A stretch of DNA of 55,952 nucleotides from Fibrobacterota bacterium (lineage in GTDB: Bacteria; Fibrobacterota; Chitinivibrionia; Chitinivibrionales; FEN-1185), in contig PLWQ01000028.1 of NCBI GenBank assembly GCA_003165595.1, forward strand, positions 320,168 to 376,119. Reading direction: 5' to 3'. Under the pieces are notes generated by a model. The model searched no databases and was not told where the DNA came from. It was given only the letters and a program-made list of their open reading frames with translations. How positions within the stretch are numbered: position 1 is the stretch's first letter; every line of letters starts with the position of its first letter. Position numbers and translations under genes: made by a program. Positions 44,699-54,046 of this stretch are shown here, piece after piece.

Positions 44699-45442
44699 AT
44701 GCCAACATCAATCGTGCACCGCACTGCAAGCATCTCCAAGAGGGTTGACAAAGGCAAGACCTGTCCGGCCTGCCTCCGGCCTCTTGCACAGTGTATCTGC
44801 GGCACAACGGTCGCCTTTGCTCCTGCGGTGCGTATCCTTATCCTCCAGCACCCGCAGGAGCGCTACAAGCTCCTCAGCTCGGCAATGCTCGCGCACCTCG
44901 CGCTCAAGGGAAGCGTGTTGCGCGTCGGCCTATCGTGGAAAAACCTTGCCCACGCGCTCGGCGAAGAGGCCGACGCCGAGAAATGGGCCGTATTGTTCCT
45001 CAAAGGCATCAAAGAGCCTTCGCGCAAGATTGAGATGTTCAGCCCCAAAAACCGGCTTCTGCCCATAACTTCGCACTTTTCGGGCATCATCGTTATCGAC
45101 GGATCGTGGAAGCAGGCAAAGGCAACGTGGTGGCGGAATCCGTGGCTGCTCAAACTTAACCGGATCACGCTGAATCCGGATCACCCGTCACTTCGGGGTC
45201 AGTCCAAAAGGCACGGGCTTGCGACCATAGAGGCGATTGCCTTGGCTTTGGATTGTCTGGGAGAAAATGTCGCGACGGGAGCATCGTTGCGAAAGCAGTA
45301 CGAGGAGCTGATCGTACGGCCGAATGCCGCTCTGGTGCGACGGCAATCGCGGGTGCCGGCGCGCCGGCGGAAGTTCCGGGGCGCAGCGCCCGCCTCTTCA
45401 CCGACCCCAACGGTGGGCAGGCCTATTTCATCGCCTCCTTGA
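44699..45442 (+). CDS. DTW-domain tRNA-uridine aminocarboxypropyltransferase
   Basis: A 247-residue protein of the TapT/YfiP family, which transfers the aminocarboxypropyl group of SAM to tRNA uridine to form acp3U. Zinc-binding Cys residues are in CPACLRPLAQCIC near the start. RILILQHPQE is the family's conserved early segment. The DTW-type motif reads DGSW (IVIDGSWKQAK) rather than DGTW. The C-terminal 40 residues are low-complexity Arg/Pro/Ser. The stop region overlaps the convergent dehydrogenase gene by 20 nt. Confidence 0.88.
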   Translation: MPTSIVHRTASISKRVDKGKTCPACLRPLAQCICGTTVAFAPAVRILILQHPQERYKLLSSAMLAHLALKGSVLRVGLSWKNLAHALGEEADAEKWAVLFLKGIKEPSRKIEMFSPKNRLLPITSHFSGIIVIDGSWKQAKATWWRNPWLLKLNRITLNPDHPSLRGQSKRHGLATIEAIALALDCLGENVATGASLRKQYEELIVRPNAALVRRQSRVPARRRKFRGAAPASSPTPTVGRPISSPP

Positions 45443-46667
45443 CATCGTAGAAAATCCCTCCTCGGTTGAGAAACGCCGCAAGCCCGCGTTTGCCCAGAAC
45501 CAGGAACTCTTTGTGTTTTACGGCAAGCACCACAACATCATACACGCCCTTCCTGGGTTTGGCGACGGGCGTTACCCCGTATTCGCGCCGCACTTCGGCC
45601 GCATCCGCCACCGGCTCCCATACGTCAATTTTGATGCCGAACTCGGCAAGCTCCTTCATGATGTCCACGACCTTTGAATTCCGTATGTCGGGCACGTTTT
45701 CCTTGAAGGTAATGCCGAGCACAAGCGCCCGCGTGTCTTTGACGCAAATTCCCTTATTGATCATCTTCTTGATAATGTCCCTTGCAAAATACCGGCCCAT
45801 GGCATCGTTGATGCGCCGGCCGGCCATGATGATCTGCGGATGGTGGCCGATTTCCTCGGCCTTGTAGGCAAGATAGTAGGGATCAACGCCGATGCAGTGT
45901 CCGCCCACCAGCCCCGGTTCGAACGGCAGGAAGTTCCATTTGGTCTTCGACGCCGCGAGCACTTCGGTTGTGGATATTCCCATTTTGTCAAAGATGATGC
46001 GCAGCTCGTTCATCAGCGCGATGTTGATGTCGCGCTGGGTGTTCTCAATGACCTTTGCCGCTTCGGCGACCCTAATGGTTGACGCGCGGTATACCCCGGC
46101 CTTCACGGCCGCGCCGTACACCTGAGCAACGGTTTCCAGGGTTTGCGGGGTGTCACCCGACACCACCTTGGTGATCTTCGAAACCGTGTGCTCCCGGTCG
46201 CCGGGATTGATGCGCTCGGGGGAATAGCCTACAAAAAAGTCCTTTTTCCATGTACCCCCGCTTTCGCGTTCCAGGATGGGCACGCATTCATCTTCGGTCA
46301 CACCCGGATACACCGTGGACTCGTACACCACGATTGCGCCTTTCTTCAGGTTTCTCCCCACGGTTTCGGAAGCCTTTATGACCGGCGTAAGATCGGGAGT
46401 CTTGTGGTCGTCTATGGGCGTGGGCACGGCAACGACGACGAAATCCGCCTTGCGTATGACGGCGGGGTTGGTCGAGTATTCGATCTTGACACTCGACAGA
46501 ACCTGCGAATCCACCTCGCGGTTCGGGTCCTTGCCTTTTTTGAGTATGGCAATCCGCTTTTCGCTGATGTCAAAACCGTACACGGTAAAATGCTTGGCGA
46601 ATTCGACGGCAAGCGGCAGACCGACGTAGCCGAGGCCGACAACGCAGAGGACAGGACTTTTGCTCAT
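45423..46667 (-). CDS. UDP-sugar 6-dehydrogenase, TviB/WbpO type
   Basis: A 414-residue NAD-dependent nucleotide-sugar dehydrogenase. The Rossmann motif VVGLGYVGLPLA is at residues 8-19, ESTVYPGVTE near 125, and FFVGYSPERINPGD near 150. The catalytic Cys lies in GGHCIGVDPYYLAYKA near 275. LGITFKENVPDIRNS is the usual C-terminal motif. The sequence fits UDP-N-acetyl-hexosamine dehydrogenases of capsule and O-antigen pathways better than UDP-glucose dehydrogenase. RBS GGGAGC precedes the ATG at 46665-46667. It shares the polysaccharide theme of the later cupin and GDP-fucose synthase genes. Confidence 0.92.
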   Translation of the reverse strand: MSKSPVLCVVGLGYVGLPLAVEFAKHFTVYGFDISEKRIAILKKGKDPNREVDSQVLSSVKIEYSTNPAVIRKADFVVVAVPTPIDDHKTPDLTPVIKASETVGRNLKKGAIVVYESTVYPGVTEDECVPILERESGGTWKKDFFVGYSPERINPGDREHTVSKITKVVSGDTPQTLETVAQVYGAAVKAGVYRASTIRVAEAAKVIENTQRDINIALMNELRIIFDKMGISTTEVLAASKTKWNFLPFEPGLVGGHCIGVDPYYLAYKAEEIGHHPQIIMAGRRINDAMGRYFARDIIKKMINKGICVKDTRALVLGITFKENVPDIRNSKVVDIMKELAEFGIKIDVWEPVADAAEVRREYGVTPVAKPRKGVYDVVVLAVKHKEFLVLGKRGLAAFLNRGGIFYDVKEAMK

Positions 46668-46820
46668 AGGGGCTCCCGTTGCGCAAAGAATGGTGATGGA
46701 CCGGCGGAAACCTGCCGGATGCAAAACAATCGCGAGCGGCATTGACGCGCTGTGCCGGAACGAATGCGAGCGCAATGCGGGCGATCAAGGCTGATAACAT
46801 ACATTCTTGAACGCAAAAAA

Positions 46821-47435
46821 TCAACCACGGGGCGCGCGACTTGCCACCGTTCCTACCATAGTGTAGATGCCGGCCGCGCCGCCTTGGTTCTTGAGGAACC
46901 GGCAAAACCCGTTTAGCGATCTGCCGCTGCGGTACAGATCGTCCACGACGAGCACGGTTTTCCCGAGGAAGCAGTCGGCCGTGGTTGCCGAGGCAAACGC
47001 AAACTCGCGCTGCCCCGGACGAGTCCCGGGCTCGCGTTCTTCAAACACGGTCACCGCATACTGTGCCGCGGCAATTCCTGTTTGTCGCGAGAGCGCCGCG
47101 ACGAATTCAACCACGCGGGGATAGTCGTGCCTGTCCGGAGCCACAGGCACCGCCACCAGACAATTGATGGTGCGTCCGCTGCAACCACACAACGGTTGAA
47201 TCGCCTGCGAAAAGTCTTTCACCAGCGCGTCCAGCAGTGCGCGCTCATCCTGATGCCGGAACCGATACAGCCGGTCGCCCAGATCCGATCTGCGGGTTGT
47301 CGGCAGCCCGGACGGGGTGGTCTCGGCGATAACATGCCTGTCGAGCGCCCAGCCCCGGAAGCAGTCTCCCTTGATTTCCACCAAGGCAGGCGCCGCTGCC
47401 GGAGTCGCATCGTGACTGAGGGGCAAGCCATTCAT
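46821..47435 (-). CDS. ComF-like phosphoribosyltransferase-domain protein
   Basis: A 204-residue protein. The PRPP-binding motif VLVVDDLYRSGRS (near residue 165) is complete. The preceding VAVPVAPDRHDYPRVVEFVAALSRQTG resembles the ComF/GntX core. The N-terminal zinc ribbon of full ComF is absent. The first 70 residues (DCFRGWALDRHV, RFRHQDERALLDALV) instead match the RFK/K-type linker loosely. The start is the ATG at 47433-47435; a TTG at 47448-47450 is alternative and neither has a clear RBS. It is divergent from the TPR gene. Confidence 0.75.
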   Translation of the reverse strand: MNGLPLSHDATPAAAPALVEIKGDCFRGWALDRHVIAETTPSGLPTTRRSDLGDRLYRFRHQDERALLDALVKDFSQAIQPLCGCSGRTINCLVAVPVAPDRHDYPRVVEFVAALSRQTGIAAAQYAVTVFEEREPGTRPGQREFAFASATTADCFLGKTVLVVDDLYRSGRSLNGFCRFLKNQGGAAGIYTMVGTVASRAPRG

Positions 47436-47510
47436 AATGTATCTTATCAATATACATTTATGTGCCTTGCCGCTTCTTGTCCGAAGCAGGCCCGGCAGGA
47501 TTGCAAACCA

Positions 47511-48503
47511 ATGAGCGACGAATACCGCGAATTTTCCGCCCTCATGAAACGTTCCGCCTTTACCCAGGCGGCGGCGTTTGCAGAGCGTCAGCTTGTGGCT
47601 GTTGGTGACAAAAGCGAATTCTGGCTCACCCAGCTTTCCAATGCCCTGCGCGAATCGGGAAATGCCAAAGGCGCGCTTGCCGCAGCCGACAAAGCCAGCA
47701 CTCTTTCACCGCGCAACGCTTGGGCGCTGCTTGCCCGGGCGGAGGCGCTTGTCAAGCTTGGGCGCCTCGGCGAGGCTTTGCCCCTGTTCGAGGAGGCTTT
47801 GGTTGACGCACGCGCTGCTCAGCGCGCTCGTTGGGGGCGGCTTTCCGCCCTCACGCTTCTCAAGCAATGGGACCGCGTCATCACGGAGTGCGCCTCCCCC
47901 AACCTGTCCGCCGCCGCGCGGCCGTTTCGCGTCAAGGCCCTGCACGGGCTCGGCCGGCTTGACGAGGCTATTGTGGAATGCGAATCGTGGCTTTCGGAAG
48001 ACGGTGATTCCCGGCAGGCGTTGTGGCAGATGACCGAACTTCGAATCGCGCGCGACGGGCTCGACGAGGTACTTGCAAACATGGGTCGCCTTGCCAAAAT
48101 CCCCGGAAAACCCGCGGTGTACGGCGAAATTTATGCATCACTGTGCAAGCGCGCCGGGAATTCCGCCAAGGCGGCGGACCAGTATGCCAGGCTTTCCCGG
48201 GGTAATTCGTCTCCGGATCTGCTTCGCAAACAAGCGTTCGCGCTTGCAAAGAGCGGCAGGGAATCGGAGGCGCTGCCCATTATGGAAGAACTGCTGCGGC
48301 TCGACCCAAAGGACATGTACCTTCATGCCGCGTATACTCCGGCCTGTAAACGCAAGGGTTCGCTGGACCGCGCTCACGGGTTCTACGCCAAGCTTATCAT
48401 TTTGCACCCGGAAGAGAAATCGTTGTATGGGCGGATCAAGCGCCTGGACAGAGAGATTGCCGAGGCCGCCCGCGATACCGACCCACAAGGCGGGTTGTCA
48501 TGA
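47511..48503 (+). CDS. TPR protein paired with the ATPase-PglZ fusion
   Basis: A 330-residue helical repeat protein. About eight TPR-like units are visible (for example GNAKGALAAADKASTLSPRNAWALLARAEALVKLGRLGEALPLFEEAL and RESEALPIMEELLRLDPKDMYLHAAY). There is no signal peptide or catalytic motif. The stop overlaps the next start by ATGA (48500-48503), so the two proteins are made together and probably interact. Its likely role is an adaptor or regulator of the large downstream protein. Confidence 0.82.
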   Translation: MSDEYREFSALMKRSAFTQAAAFAERQLVAVGDKSEFWLTQLSNALRESGNAKGALAAADKASTLSPRNAWALLARAEALVKLGRLGEALPLFEEALVDARAAQRARWGRLSALTLLKQWDRVITECASPNLSAAARPFRVKALHGLGRLDEAIVECESWLSEDGDSRQALWQMTELRIARDGLDEVLANMGRLAKIPGKPAVYGEIYASLCKRAGNSAKAADQYARLSRGNSSPDLLRKQAFALAKSGRESEALPIMEELLRLDPKDMYLHAAYTPACKRKGSLDRAHGFYAKLIILHPEEKSLYGRIKRLDREIAEAARDTDPQGGLS

Positions 48504-51500
48504 ATCTCAAGATCGGCGATCTCATTGATGTCCCGCCGGTTGAAACCGTCATCCGGCTCGACGAGGCGCTCTCTCGGTCGCAGGCCATTACCTCCACCTT
48601 TGTGTGCACCTCGGACGTGGGCAATCACCTCGACGTCCTGGCCGCTTCGTTTTCGCGTGAGACGGGCAACGGTATCTTTCTCGAAGGCGACTTCGGATCG
48701 GGAAAATCCCATTTTCTCGCCGTGGTCGCGGCGTGGCTCGACGACCGTCCCGGCGCCGATGCGCTTTCGAGCCGCGTTTCTTCGCTTGCGGCGTACAAAG
48801 CCTCGGCCAGACGGCTTCTCCCCGTCGAAATCTCTCTGGTGAGGTATCGCGCCGCCACGCCGCTGGAACGCATTATCACCTCCGCAATCGAATCCGCGCT
48901 CGCCCGCCATGGCGCGGTCGTCGCACTGTCGCCCCTGTCGCGGTTTCGCGAGCGGCTCAGGGAGATTCTTGTCGATCCGGGCCGCCTCGCCGCGTTCACA
49001 AAAGCCACCGGGATCGACGCCGGCGGGATCAACGCCTGGTTTTCCGAACATCCCGGCGACGCGCTGGCAACAAGCATGGCGTTCCTCTCGGCGCAGGGCG
49101 TTGAGTCGCCCTACGCGCTTATTGACGAGCGCGACAAGACGTTCGAGGCCGCCTTCCGAGCCGTGCGCGAGGCATCGTTCGACGGCATGGCGCTCATCAT
49201 CGACGAACTGTCCGAATTCTTCCGCTCCAAACCCGACGCCGCCTCGCTCAACGAGGACGCCCGCACCCTGCAACTCCTCGGCGAGCTCTCGGCAACGCAT
49301 CCGGTGTGGATCATCGCCGCGGTTCAGGAAAGCATCGAGCGCACGGGCGATATCGCGTCGGCGACATTCCGTAAAATCAAAGACCGGTTTCCGGTCAGAT
49401 TTAAGCTGTCAACGCTGCACATCCGAGACCTCATCGCCAAGCGGCTCGTGAGGCATCGCGACGGCGCGGGCGAGAAGCTCCTTGCGGTGTACGACGAACT
49501 CCGGAAGAATTTTCCGCGACTCAATTGCTCAGCGGAACAATTCATCGCAACCTATCCCCTGCATCCGGAAACGCTTTCCTTGCTCGAGGGCCTTGGCGAA
49601 CTTTTTTCTCAGCACCGCGGCATCGTGGATTTCGTTCATGCCCGCATCGCGGGCGACCCCAGTCGCGGCATCCTCGGTGTTCTGGACCGGCCGGCGGGCG
49701 AACTCCTTGCTCCGGATTCGATCTACGAACACTTCTCCCAACGGTTGGCCGAGATTTCCGCTTTCCAGGCTTACCCGCGCCATATCGTGCCTCATCTCGA
49801 CGAGGTGATCGGTCGCGTGATTGACGGAGAGGAGGACCTGGCGCTGGCGCGGCGGCTGGTGAGAATGCTCGTGCCGTACGCGATTCATCCGACCGCGCAG
49901 GCGCCATCCGCCCGCAAACTTGCCGAGCTTGCCGGCGTCATGATCGCGCCGCACGACCCCGATGCGAACGCCGAGTTTGTCGCCAAATCGATCCTCGATC
50001 CGCTGGCCGGATCGAGCCGCTTTCTTTCCAAGCGCGAATCAGCTTCCGGCGTTTTGCTCGACGCGCAGTACGTGCTCTCCGCAAGCGAAAACCATGCGGG
50101 CAATCTGCGGATGCGCATCGATAAGGCCATGGCCGATTGCAAGCGCGACGACTCGCGGCTTGTGCTCGATCCGCTGGCCGAGCTGCCCGCCGGCATTTCC
50201 TGGCCGGGCGCGGAAATCCTGCGCGGGTGCGTTGAGCGAACGATACTGTGGCGGCAGACGCAACGCACGGCATCGGTTGCCTTCGCGCCCGCGGGCTCCG
50301 AGCCGCAGCTTGCTGCCTCGATTTCAAGTGCTATTGACAATGGCGATGCGGATTTCGCCGTGGTTATCATTGCGGGAAACGGCACATTCTCCTGCAATCA
50401 TACGGCTGTGTGGCGCTTTGGCGTTGCGGGCCAGGATCTCGACACGCTGGCCGAATACTTCGCGGCACGGTCTGTTGCGCGGGATCTGCATGCCTCGAAT
50501 CCCGCGCATACCCCTCTCATACCGCTTGCGAACGACGCAGTTCGCCGGCTTGAGCCCGCGGCCAGAGCCGCCGTCCTAAATGCACTGTTCGGCGGCTCGT
50601 TTGACGGCGGCGCCATTGTGGTGGACCCGTCGGCCATCCAGGTGCGTCGCTTCGACCGCCTTTTGGAGGCGGCCGGAGAGCTGCTCCTTGAGGAACGGTT
50701 CCCGAAATTCAAGGACATTGCGCCGCGACTCTTGCAGCAGTCGATCCGCCTGTACCAGCGCCTGCTCGACGAGTTCGTCGCTCCCGGCTCCATTTCCATG
50801 AGTGAGGCGCGCGCGAAGTCGCTTACGGAGGCTATCGAGGCGCTTGCATCACCGCTCGGGATCGTGGAAGTCAAGTCGGGCTCATACAGGCTCGCGCCGG
50901 CCATGGACGATCAGCCGTTTTTGGTTTATGTTATGTCAATGATACGGCCCGCCGGCCAGACGCGTATTACCGATCTGTTCCACGGCCTTAGGATCGGCCC
51001 CTACGGCGTGCCGCGAGAATGCGCATGCTTTCTGTTTGCCGCCCTGGCCCAGAGCGGCATTGTTTCCCTTTTGCGAAGCGGCAGGGCGGTGCCGCTCGAC
51101 TTTCTGTCGATGACGGCCGTTGAATCGGCCGACGCCATTGTTCCCGGAGAGATTATCTCCCAGGCGGACCGCGAAACCCTGACGTCGCACTGTCCGTTTC
51201 TGGCCCCGCAGGGTGGATGGCCGTCGTTCGGACTCCGACAGCAACGGGAAGCTTGGCAAACCCTTGTGCGGCTCAAGCCGCAGTTCGAGAGTGTGCTGTC
51301 CGACAACGCAAAGCGTCTCTCGGCTAGTGAGGAATTTTCCGCTTTTGCTACGTTTGATTTCGGTTCGCTTCGAGAAACTTCCCGATTGCTCGGTGAGGTA
51401 TTCTCTCAAGTCAAAGTGTCGCATCAAGCCCGCGAGGGACTTGAGCGGTTCCTTTCCGCATGGCGCTCGTCCGGGCTCTCCTCGGCCCAACTGGAGCAGG

Positions 51501-53455
51501 TACGGTCGGTCAACCGGTTCTTTTCTCGCTTCGCGGAAAAATTCATTTTCATCGCGCACTACGTGAGGCATCGGTCGGTGGAAGAGGCGGCGAAAATTCA
51601 CGAACAAATCGCGCAGTGCCGCGAACCGGTGCTCGCAATGCTCAAGGACCCGCTACATCTGGTTGTGCCGGACGAAGGAGTCCAACTCGGCGCGGCATTC
51701 GACGTGTTCCGCGAAGCCTATGCCGCCTTGTACCAGCGCGAACATGCGCTGCATTACGAGGCGCTGCTTCCGCCGAAGGTTTCTAAATCGGAATCGCGGC
51801 TGGTTGCGCTGTTCGAATTGCTCGGCGCCATTGAGCAGCTGGACAGGCCGCCGGGTCTGGACGGTCTTTTGCGCGAAATCCGGGGCGACGGCCGGCACCG
51901 CTGCAACCGGCCCGTTGTAGAAGAGTTGCTCAGATCTCCAACGTGCGGATGCGAATTTCAGATGGGTAGCGAACGCTCGTCGATTTCGAAAAAGGATTTT
52001 ACCTTTGCCATAGAACAGGCTTTTTCCGCATACAGGTCTATCCTCTCGTCGCCGCAGGTAATCGAGGCGGTCAAAGCCCGGGCATTCGGTATTCGGGACA
52101 TGGATGCCGATGCCGCCGGTCGGCTTGGCAAGCTGTGCGCTGTTCTGCAAGAGCGTCCGGCAACATCCTCTCTCGTGGATCTGCTCGACGAACGCACCGT
52201 TGCCGAAATAGGTCGCGCGCTGTCCGGTACCATCACACTTCAGCAACGCAGCCTGGGAAAGCTTGCCGCGGACCTGTCCGGAAGGCGGCTCACGCCGGCC
52301 AAGGTTCACGGCATCATCGATTCCTGGCTTGCAAGCCCCGACGCAAACACGCTTGTGTCGATAGACGGCGGCGCCGTTGCGGCAGACACGGCCCTGCAGC
52401 GGCCAACGTGGTGGGCACAGTTGCACCCGGAGCTTTCCGCCGGCGGATCAAACGGTCCCGCAGCCGATGATTCCCGAAGGCTTGAGGCAGAACTCGAAGA
52501 ATTGTATCCCGCCCGCGAGATGTCAAGGCGGCTGATGCACTTTACAGACGAACAACTCGCCGGTTTCGTTTCCGGCGAGCGTTTTCATACCGGCGCAATT
52601 TGTGCCGCCTGGGAATTGCTGGTCAAACGCATCGTGCAACGGCCCGGCGCCGTTCCGGCGGAGAACCTGCGCTCTCACCATTGCAATTCCGACCAAGCGG
52701 CATCGATTGACAACAGGCTCAATCTTCTTACCTCTCTTGCACAATGCAACTCTTTGCCGTTTCCCGATCGTCTGCGCCAACGGCTGTTTGCGGCCGGCCT
52801 CTGGGCCGACAACTGGAGTACGGCCGACATGCGTAAGTCTCTGGCCGCGATTGTCGCCTCGCTGGAATCCCTTGCCGCCGACTGGCTCGCCGTGCTGCCT
52901 CCGGTATCCGCCCTCGACACGACCGACCGTCCGTTCGTGATTGTGCTCGATGCGGTCCCGCCGGACCTTTGGCTGGAAGTTTCCCAACAGTTCCGGGACG
53001 CACTTGCAAACACCACGATCTCGTGGGCGCGACTTGCCTGCGGCCCCCACACGGTTCCGTCGTTGTGCGCGCTGTTCGGGATAGACTCTGCCCGCGACCC
53101 GCTGGACGAATTTCCAGCTCGCGGCATTTCTTACCACTCCGTCAAGGGCGACGAGTCAACGCCGCTGATCGACCTCCTGCCGCCATTTTCGGCCGAGGTA
53201 ACCGTTGTCGTGCGGGTTACCATTATTGACGCTTCAGCGCACAACGCGAGCCTGCCGCTGCCCTCCATGACGGGCACGCTCTCCACGGTGCTTTCGCGCC
53301 ATTTGCCTGGCGTAATTAAGGCGTGCGCGGAGCACAAGCGCAGGCTGGTGCTTACCGCGGACCACGGACTGTCATGGGCAAAAGGAACCTTGTTTCACGG
53401 AAAAGGCGGAGTGTTCGAAGAGGCGGTAGTGAGGGTAGAATGGAAGAAGGTGTGA
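48500..53455 (+). CDS. BrxC/PglY-like ATPase fused to a PglZ-like domain
   Basis: A 1651-residue protein. The N-terminus is a large P-loop ATPase: Walker A GDFGSGKSH (residues 63-71), after the segment IKxGDLIDVPPVETVIRLDEA that resembles PglY/BrxC proteins, with a Walker B-like MALIIDELSEFF near 229. A long helical middle (about 350-1450) has no motif I know. The last about 180 residues look like the alkaline-phosphatase fold of PglZ: FVIVLDAVPPDLW near 1477, PHTVPSLCALFG, IIDASAHN, and VLTADHGLSW near 1619. In BREX systems these are separate proteins. No PglX, BrxA, BrxB or BrxL is nearby. A defence role is inference. Confidence 0.72.
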   Translation: MNLKIGDLIDVPPVETVIRLDEALSRSQAITSTFVCTSDVGNHLDVLAASFSRETGNGIFLEGDFGSGKSHFLAVVAAWLDDRPGADALSSRVSSLAAYKASARRLLPVEISLVRYRAATPLERIITSAIESALARHGAVVALSPLSRFRERLREILVDPGRLAAFTKATGIDAGGINAWFSEHPGDALATSMAFLSAQGVESPYALIDERDKTFEAAFRAVREASFDGMALIIDELSEFFRSKPDAASLNEDARTLQLLGELSATHPVWIIAAVQESIERTGDIASATFRKIKDRFPVRFKLSTLHIRDLIAKRLVRHRDGAGEKLLAVYDELRKNFPRLNCSAEQFIATYPLHPETLSLLEGLGELFSQHRGIVDFVHARIAGDPSRGILGVLDRPAGELLAPDSIYEHFSQRLAEISAFQAYPRHIVPHLDEVIGRVIDGEEDLALARRLVRMLVPYAIHPTAQAPSARKLAELAGVMIAPHDPDANAEFVAKSILDPLAGSSRFLSKRESASGVLLDAQYVLSASENHAGNLRMRIDKAMADCKRDDSRLVLDPLAELPAGISWPGAEILRGCVERTILWRQTQRTASVAFAPAGSEPQLAASISSAIDNGDADFAVVIIAGNGTFSCNHTAVWRFGVAGQDLDTLAEYFAARSVARDLHASNPAHTPLIPLANDAVRRLEPAARAAVLNALFGGSFDGGAIVVDPSAIQVRRFDRLLEAAGELLLEERFPKFKDIAPRLLQQSIRLYQRLLDEFVAPGSISMSEARAKSLTEAIEALASPLGIVEVKSGSYRLAPAMDDQPFLVYVMSMIRPAGQTRITDLFHGLRIGPYGVPRECACFLFAALAQSGIVSLLRSGRAVPLDFLSMTAVESADAIVPGEIISQADRETLTSHCPFLAPQGGWPSFGLRQQREAWQTLVRLKPQFESVLSDNAKRLSASEEFSAFATFDFGSLRETSRLLGEVFSQVKVSHQAREGLERFLSAWRSSGLSSAQLEQVRSVNRFFSRFAEKFIFIAHYVRHRSVEEAAKIHEQIAQCREPVLAMLKDPLHLVVPDEGVQLGAAFDVFREAYAALYQREHALHYEALLPPKVSKSESRLVALFELLGAIEQLDRPPGLDGLLREIRGDGRHRCNRPVVEELLRSPTCGCEFQMGSERSSISKKDFTFAIEQAFSAYRSILSSPQVIEAVKARAFGIRDMDADAAGRLGKLCAVLQERPATSSLVDLLDERTVAEIGRALSGTITLQQRSLGKLAADLSGRRLTPAKVHGIIDSWLASPDANTLVSIDGGAVAADTALQRPTWWAQLHPELSAGGSNGPAADDSRRLEAELEELYPAREMSRRLMHFTDEQLAGFVSGERFHTGAICAAWELLVKRIVQRPGAVPAENLRSHHCNSDQAASIDNRLNLLTSLAQCNSLPFPDRLRQRLFAAGLWADNWSTADMRKSLAAIVASLESLAADWLAVLPPVSALDTTDRPFVIVLDAVPPDLWLEVSQQFRDALANTTISWARLACGPHTVPSLCALFGIDSARDPLDEFPARGISYHSVKGDESTPLIDLLPPFSAEVTVVVRVTIIDASAHNASLPLPSMTGTLSTVLSRHLPGVIKACAEHKRRLVLTADHGLSWAKGTLFHGKGGVFEEAVVRVEWKKV

Positions 53456-53465
53456 GGCCGTTGCA

Positions 53466-53807
53466 TTAACTGCGATTATAATCGTCGTCGAACCGGACGA
53501 TATCGTCTTCGCCCAGGTAATCCCCGTTCTGGACCTCGATAATCACCAGAGAAGTTGTTCCTTGGTTCTCCAGCCGGTGCTTTTCCCCGATCGGGATAAA
53601 CGTGGATTCATTTGTTTTAACGTTGTATTGTTTGTCTCCGCAGGTGACTAGGGCGGTTCCGGAAACCACGATCCAGTGCTCGCTGCGATGAACATGCTTC
53701 TGCAGGGAAAGACGGCTTCCGGGGTTCACCTCGATGCGTTTGATTTTGTACTTTGTGTTTTCGTCAAGCACGGTAAAGACGCCCCAAGGGCGCGGAGTGG
53801 TTTGCAT
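53466..53807 (-). CDS. Cupin, mannose-6-phosphate isomerase type II-like
   Basis: A 113-residue cupin matching the isomerase half of bifunctional ManC/AlgA enzymes: PWGVFTVLDENTKYKIKRIEVNPGSRLSLQKHVHRSEHWIVVSGTA, with metal-binding His residues, and FIPIGEKHRLEN. It lacks the GDP-mannose pyrophosphorylase half. With GDP-fucose synthase downstream it fits mannose/GDP-fucose supply. The ATG follows GGGA. Its 3' region is partly duplicated at 53974-54007. Confidence 0.9.
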   Translation of the reverse strand: MQTTPRPWGVFTVLDENTKYKIKRIEVNPGSRLSLQKHVHRSEHWIVVSGTALVTCGDKQYNVKTNESTFIPIGEKHRLENQGTTSLVIIEVQNGDYLGEDDIVRFDDDYNRS

Positions 53808-53822
53808 GAGTGCTATTGTCCC

Positions 53823-53960
53823 TTATGATAAATTATTTCGTACGTTGTCTTCTATCTCTTTCACCGGAATTGCAGTGATACCAGGCTTGATTTCAAAACT
53901 GTCCTTGCCTGGATAGATGACAAATCCCTTTTTGCAGCCCGGTGATGCATACCCTTCAAA
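53823..53960 (-). pseudogene. Remnant of a DUF4143-type ATPase C-terminus
   Basis: The segment KKGFVIYPGKDSFEIKPGITAIPVKEIEDNV resembles the extreme C-terminus of DUF4143-containing AAA ATPases (a VIY-x-G strand then a hydrophobic IPV motif). The frame upstream runs into GC-rich Arg-rich sequence that is not ATPase-like. The only start is a GTG at 54050. It is best read as a leftover 3' end. The family call is tentative. Confidence 0.45.
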
Positions 53961-53973
53961 AAATCCCCGCGAA

Positions 53974-54007
53974 CGCCTTCGCCCAGCTAATCTCCGTTCT
54001 GGGCCTC
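53974..54007 (-). pseudogene. Decayed fragment duplicated from the adjacent cupin gene
   Basis: On the minus strand this encodes EAQNGD-stop-LGEG. It matches EVQNGDYLGED at 53507-53540 in the cupin gene with 4 differences in 33 nt, one of which makes a stop codon. The duplicate is joined to the ATPase-like remnant just downstream, a small recombination scar. Confidence 0.65.
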
Positions 54008-54046
54008 GTGCCGTTCGGCGGAGGCGCTTGCGCTTTTTGAGGATTT

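Noticed and set aside
47511-53455. Complete BREX system
   Set aside because: No methyltransferase PglX, BrxA, BrxB or BrxL is present on either side; neighbours are polysaccharide and tRNA-modification genes.
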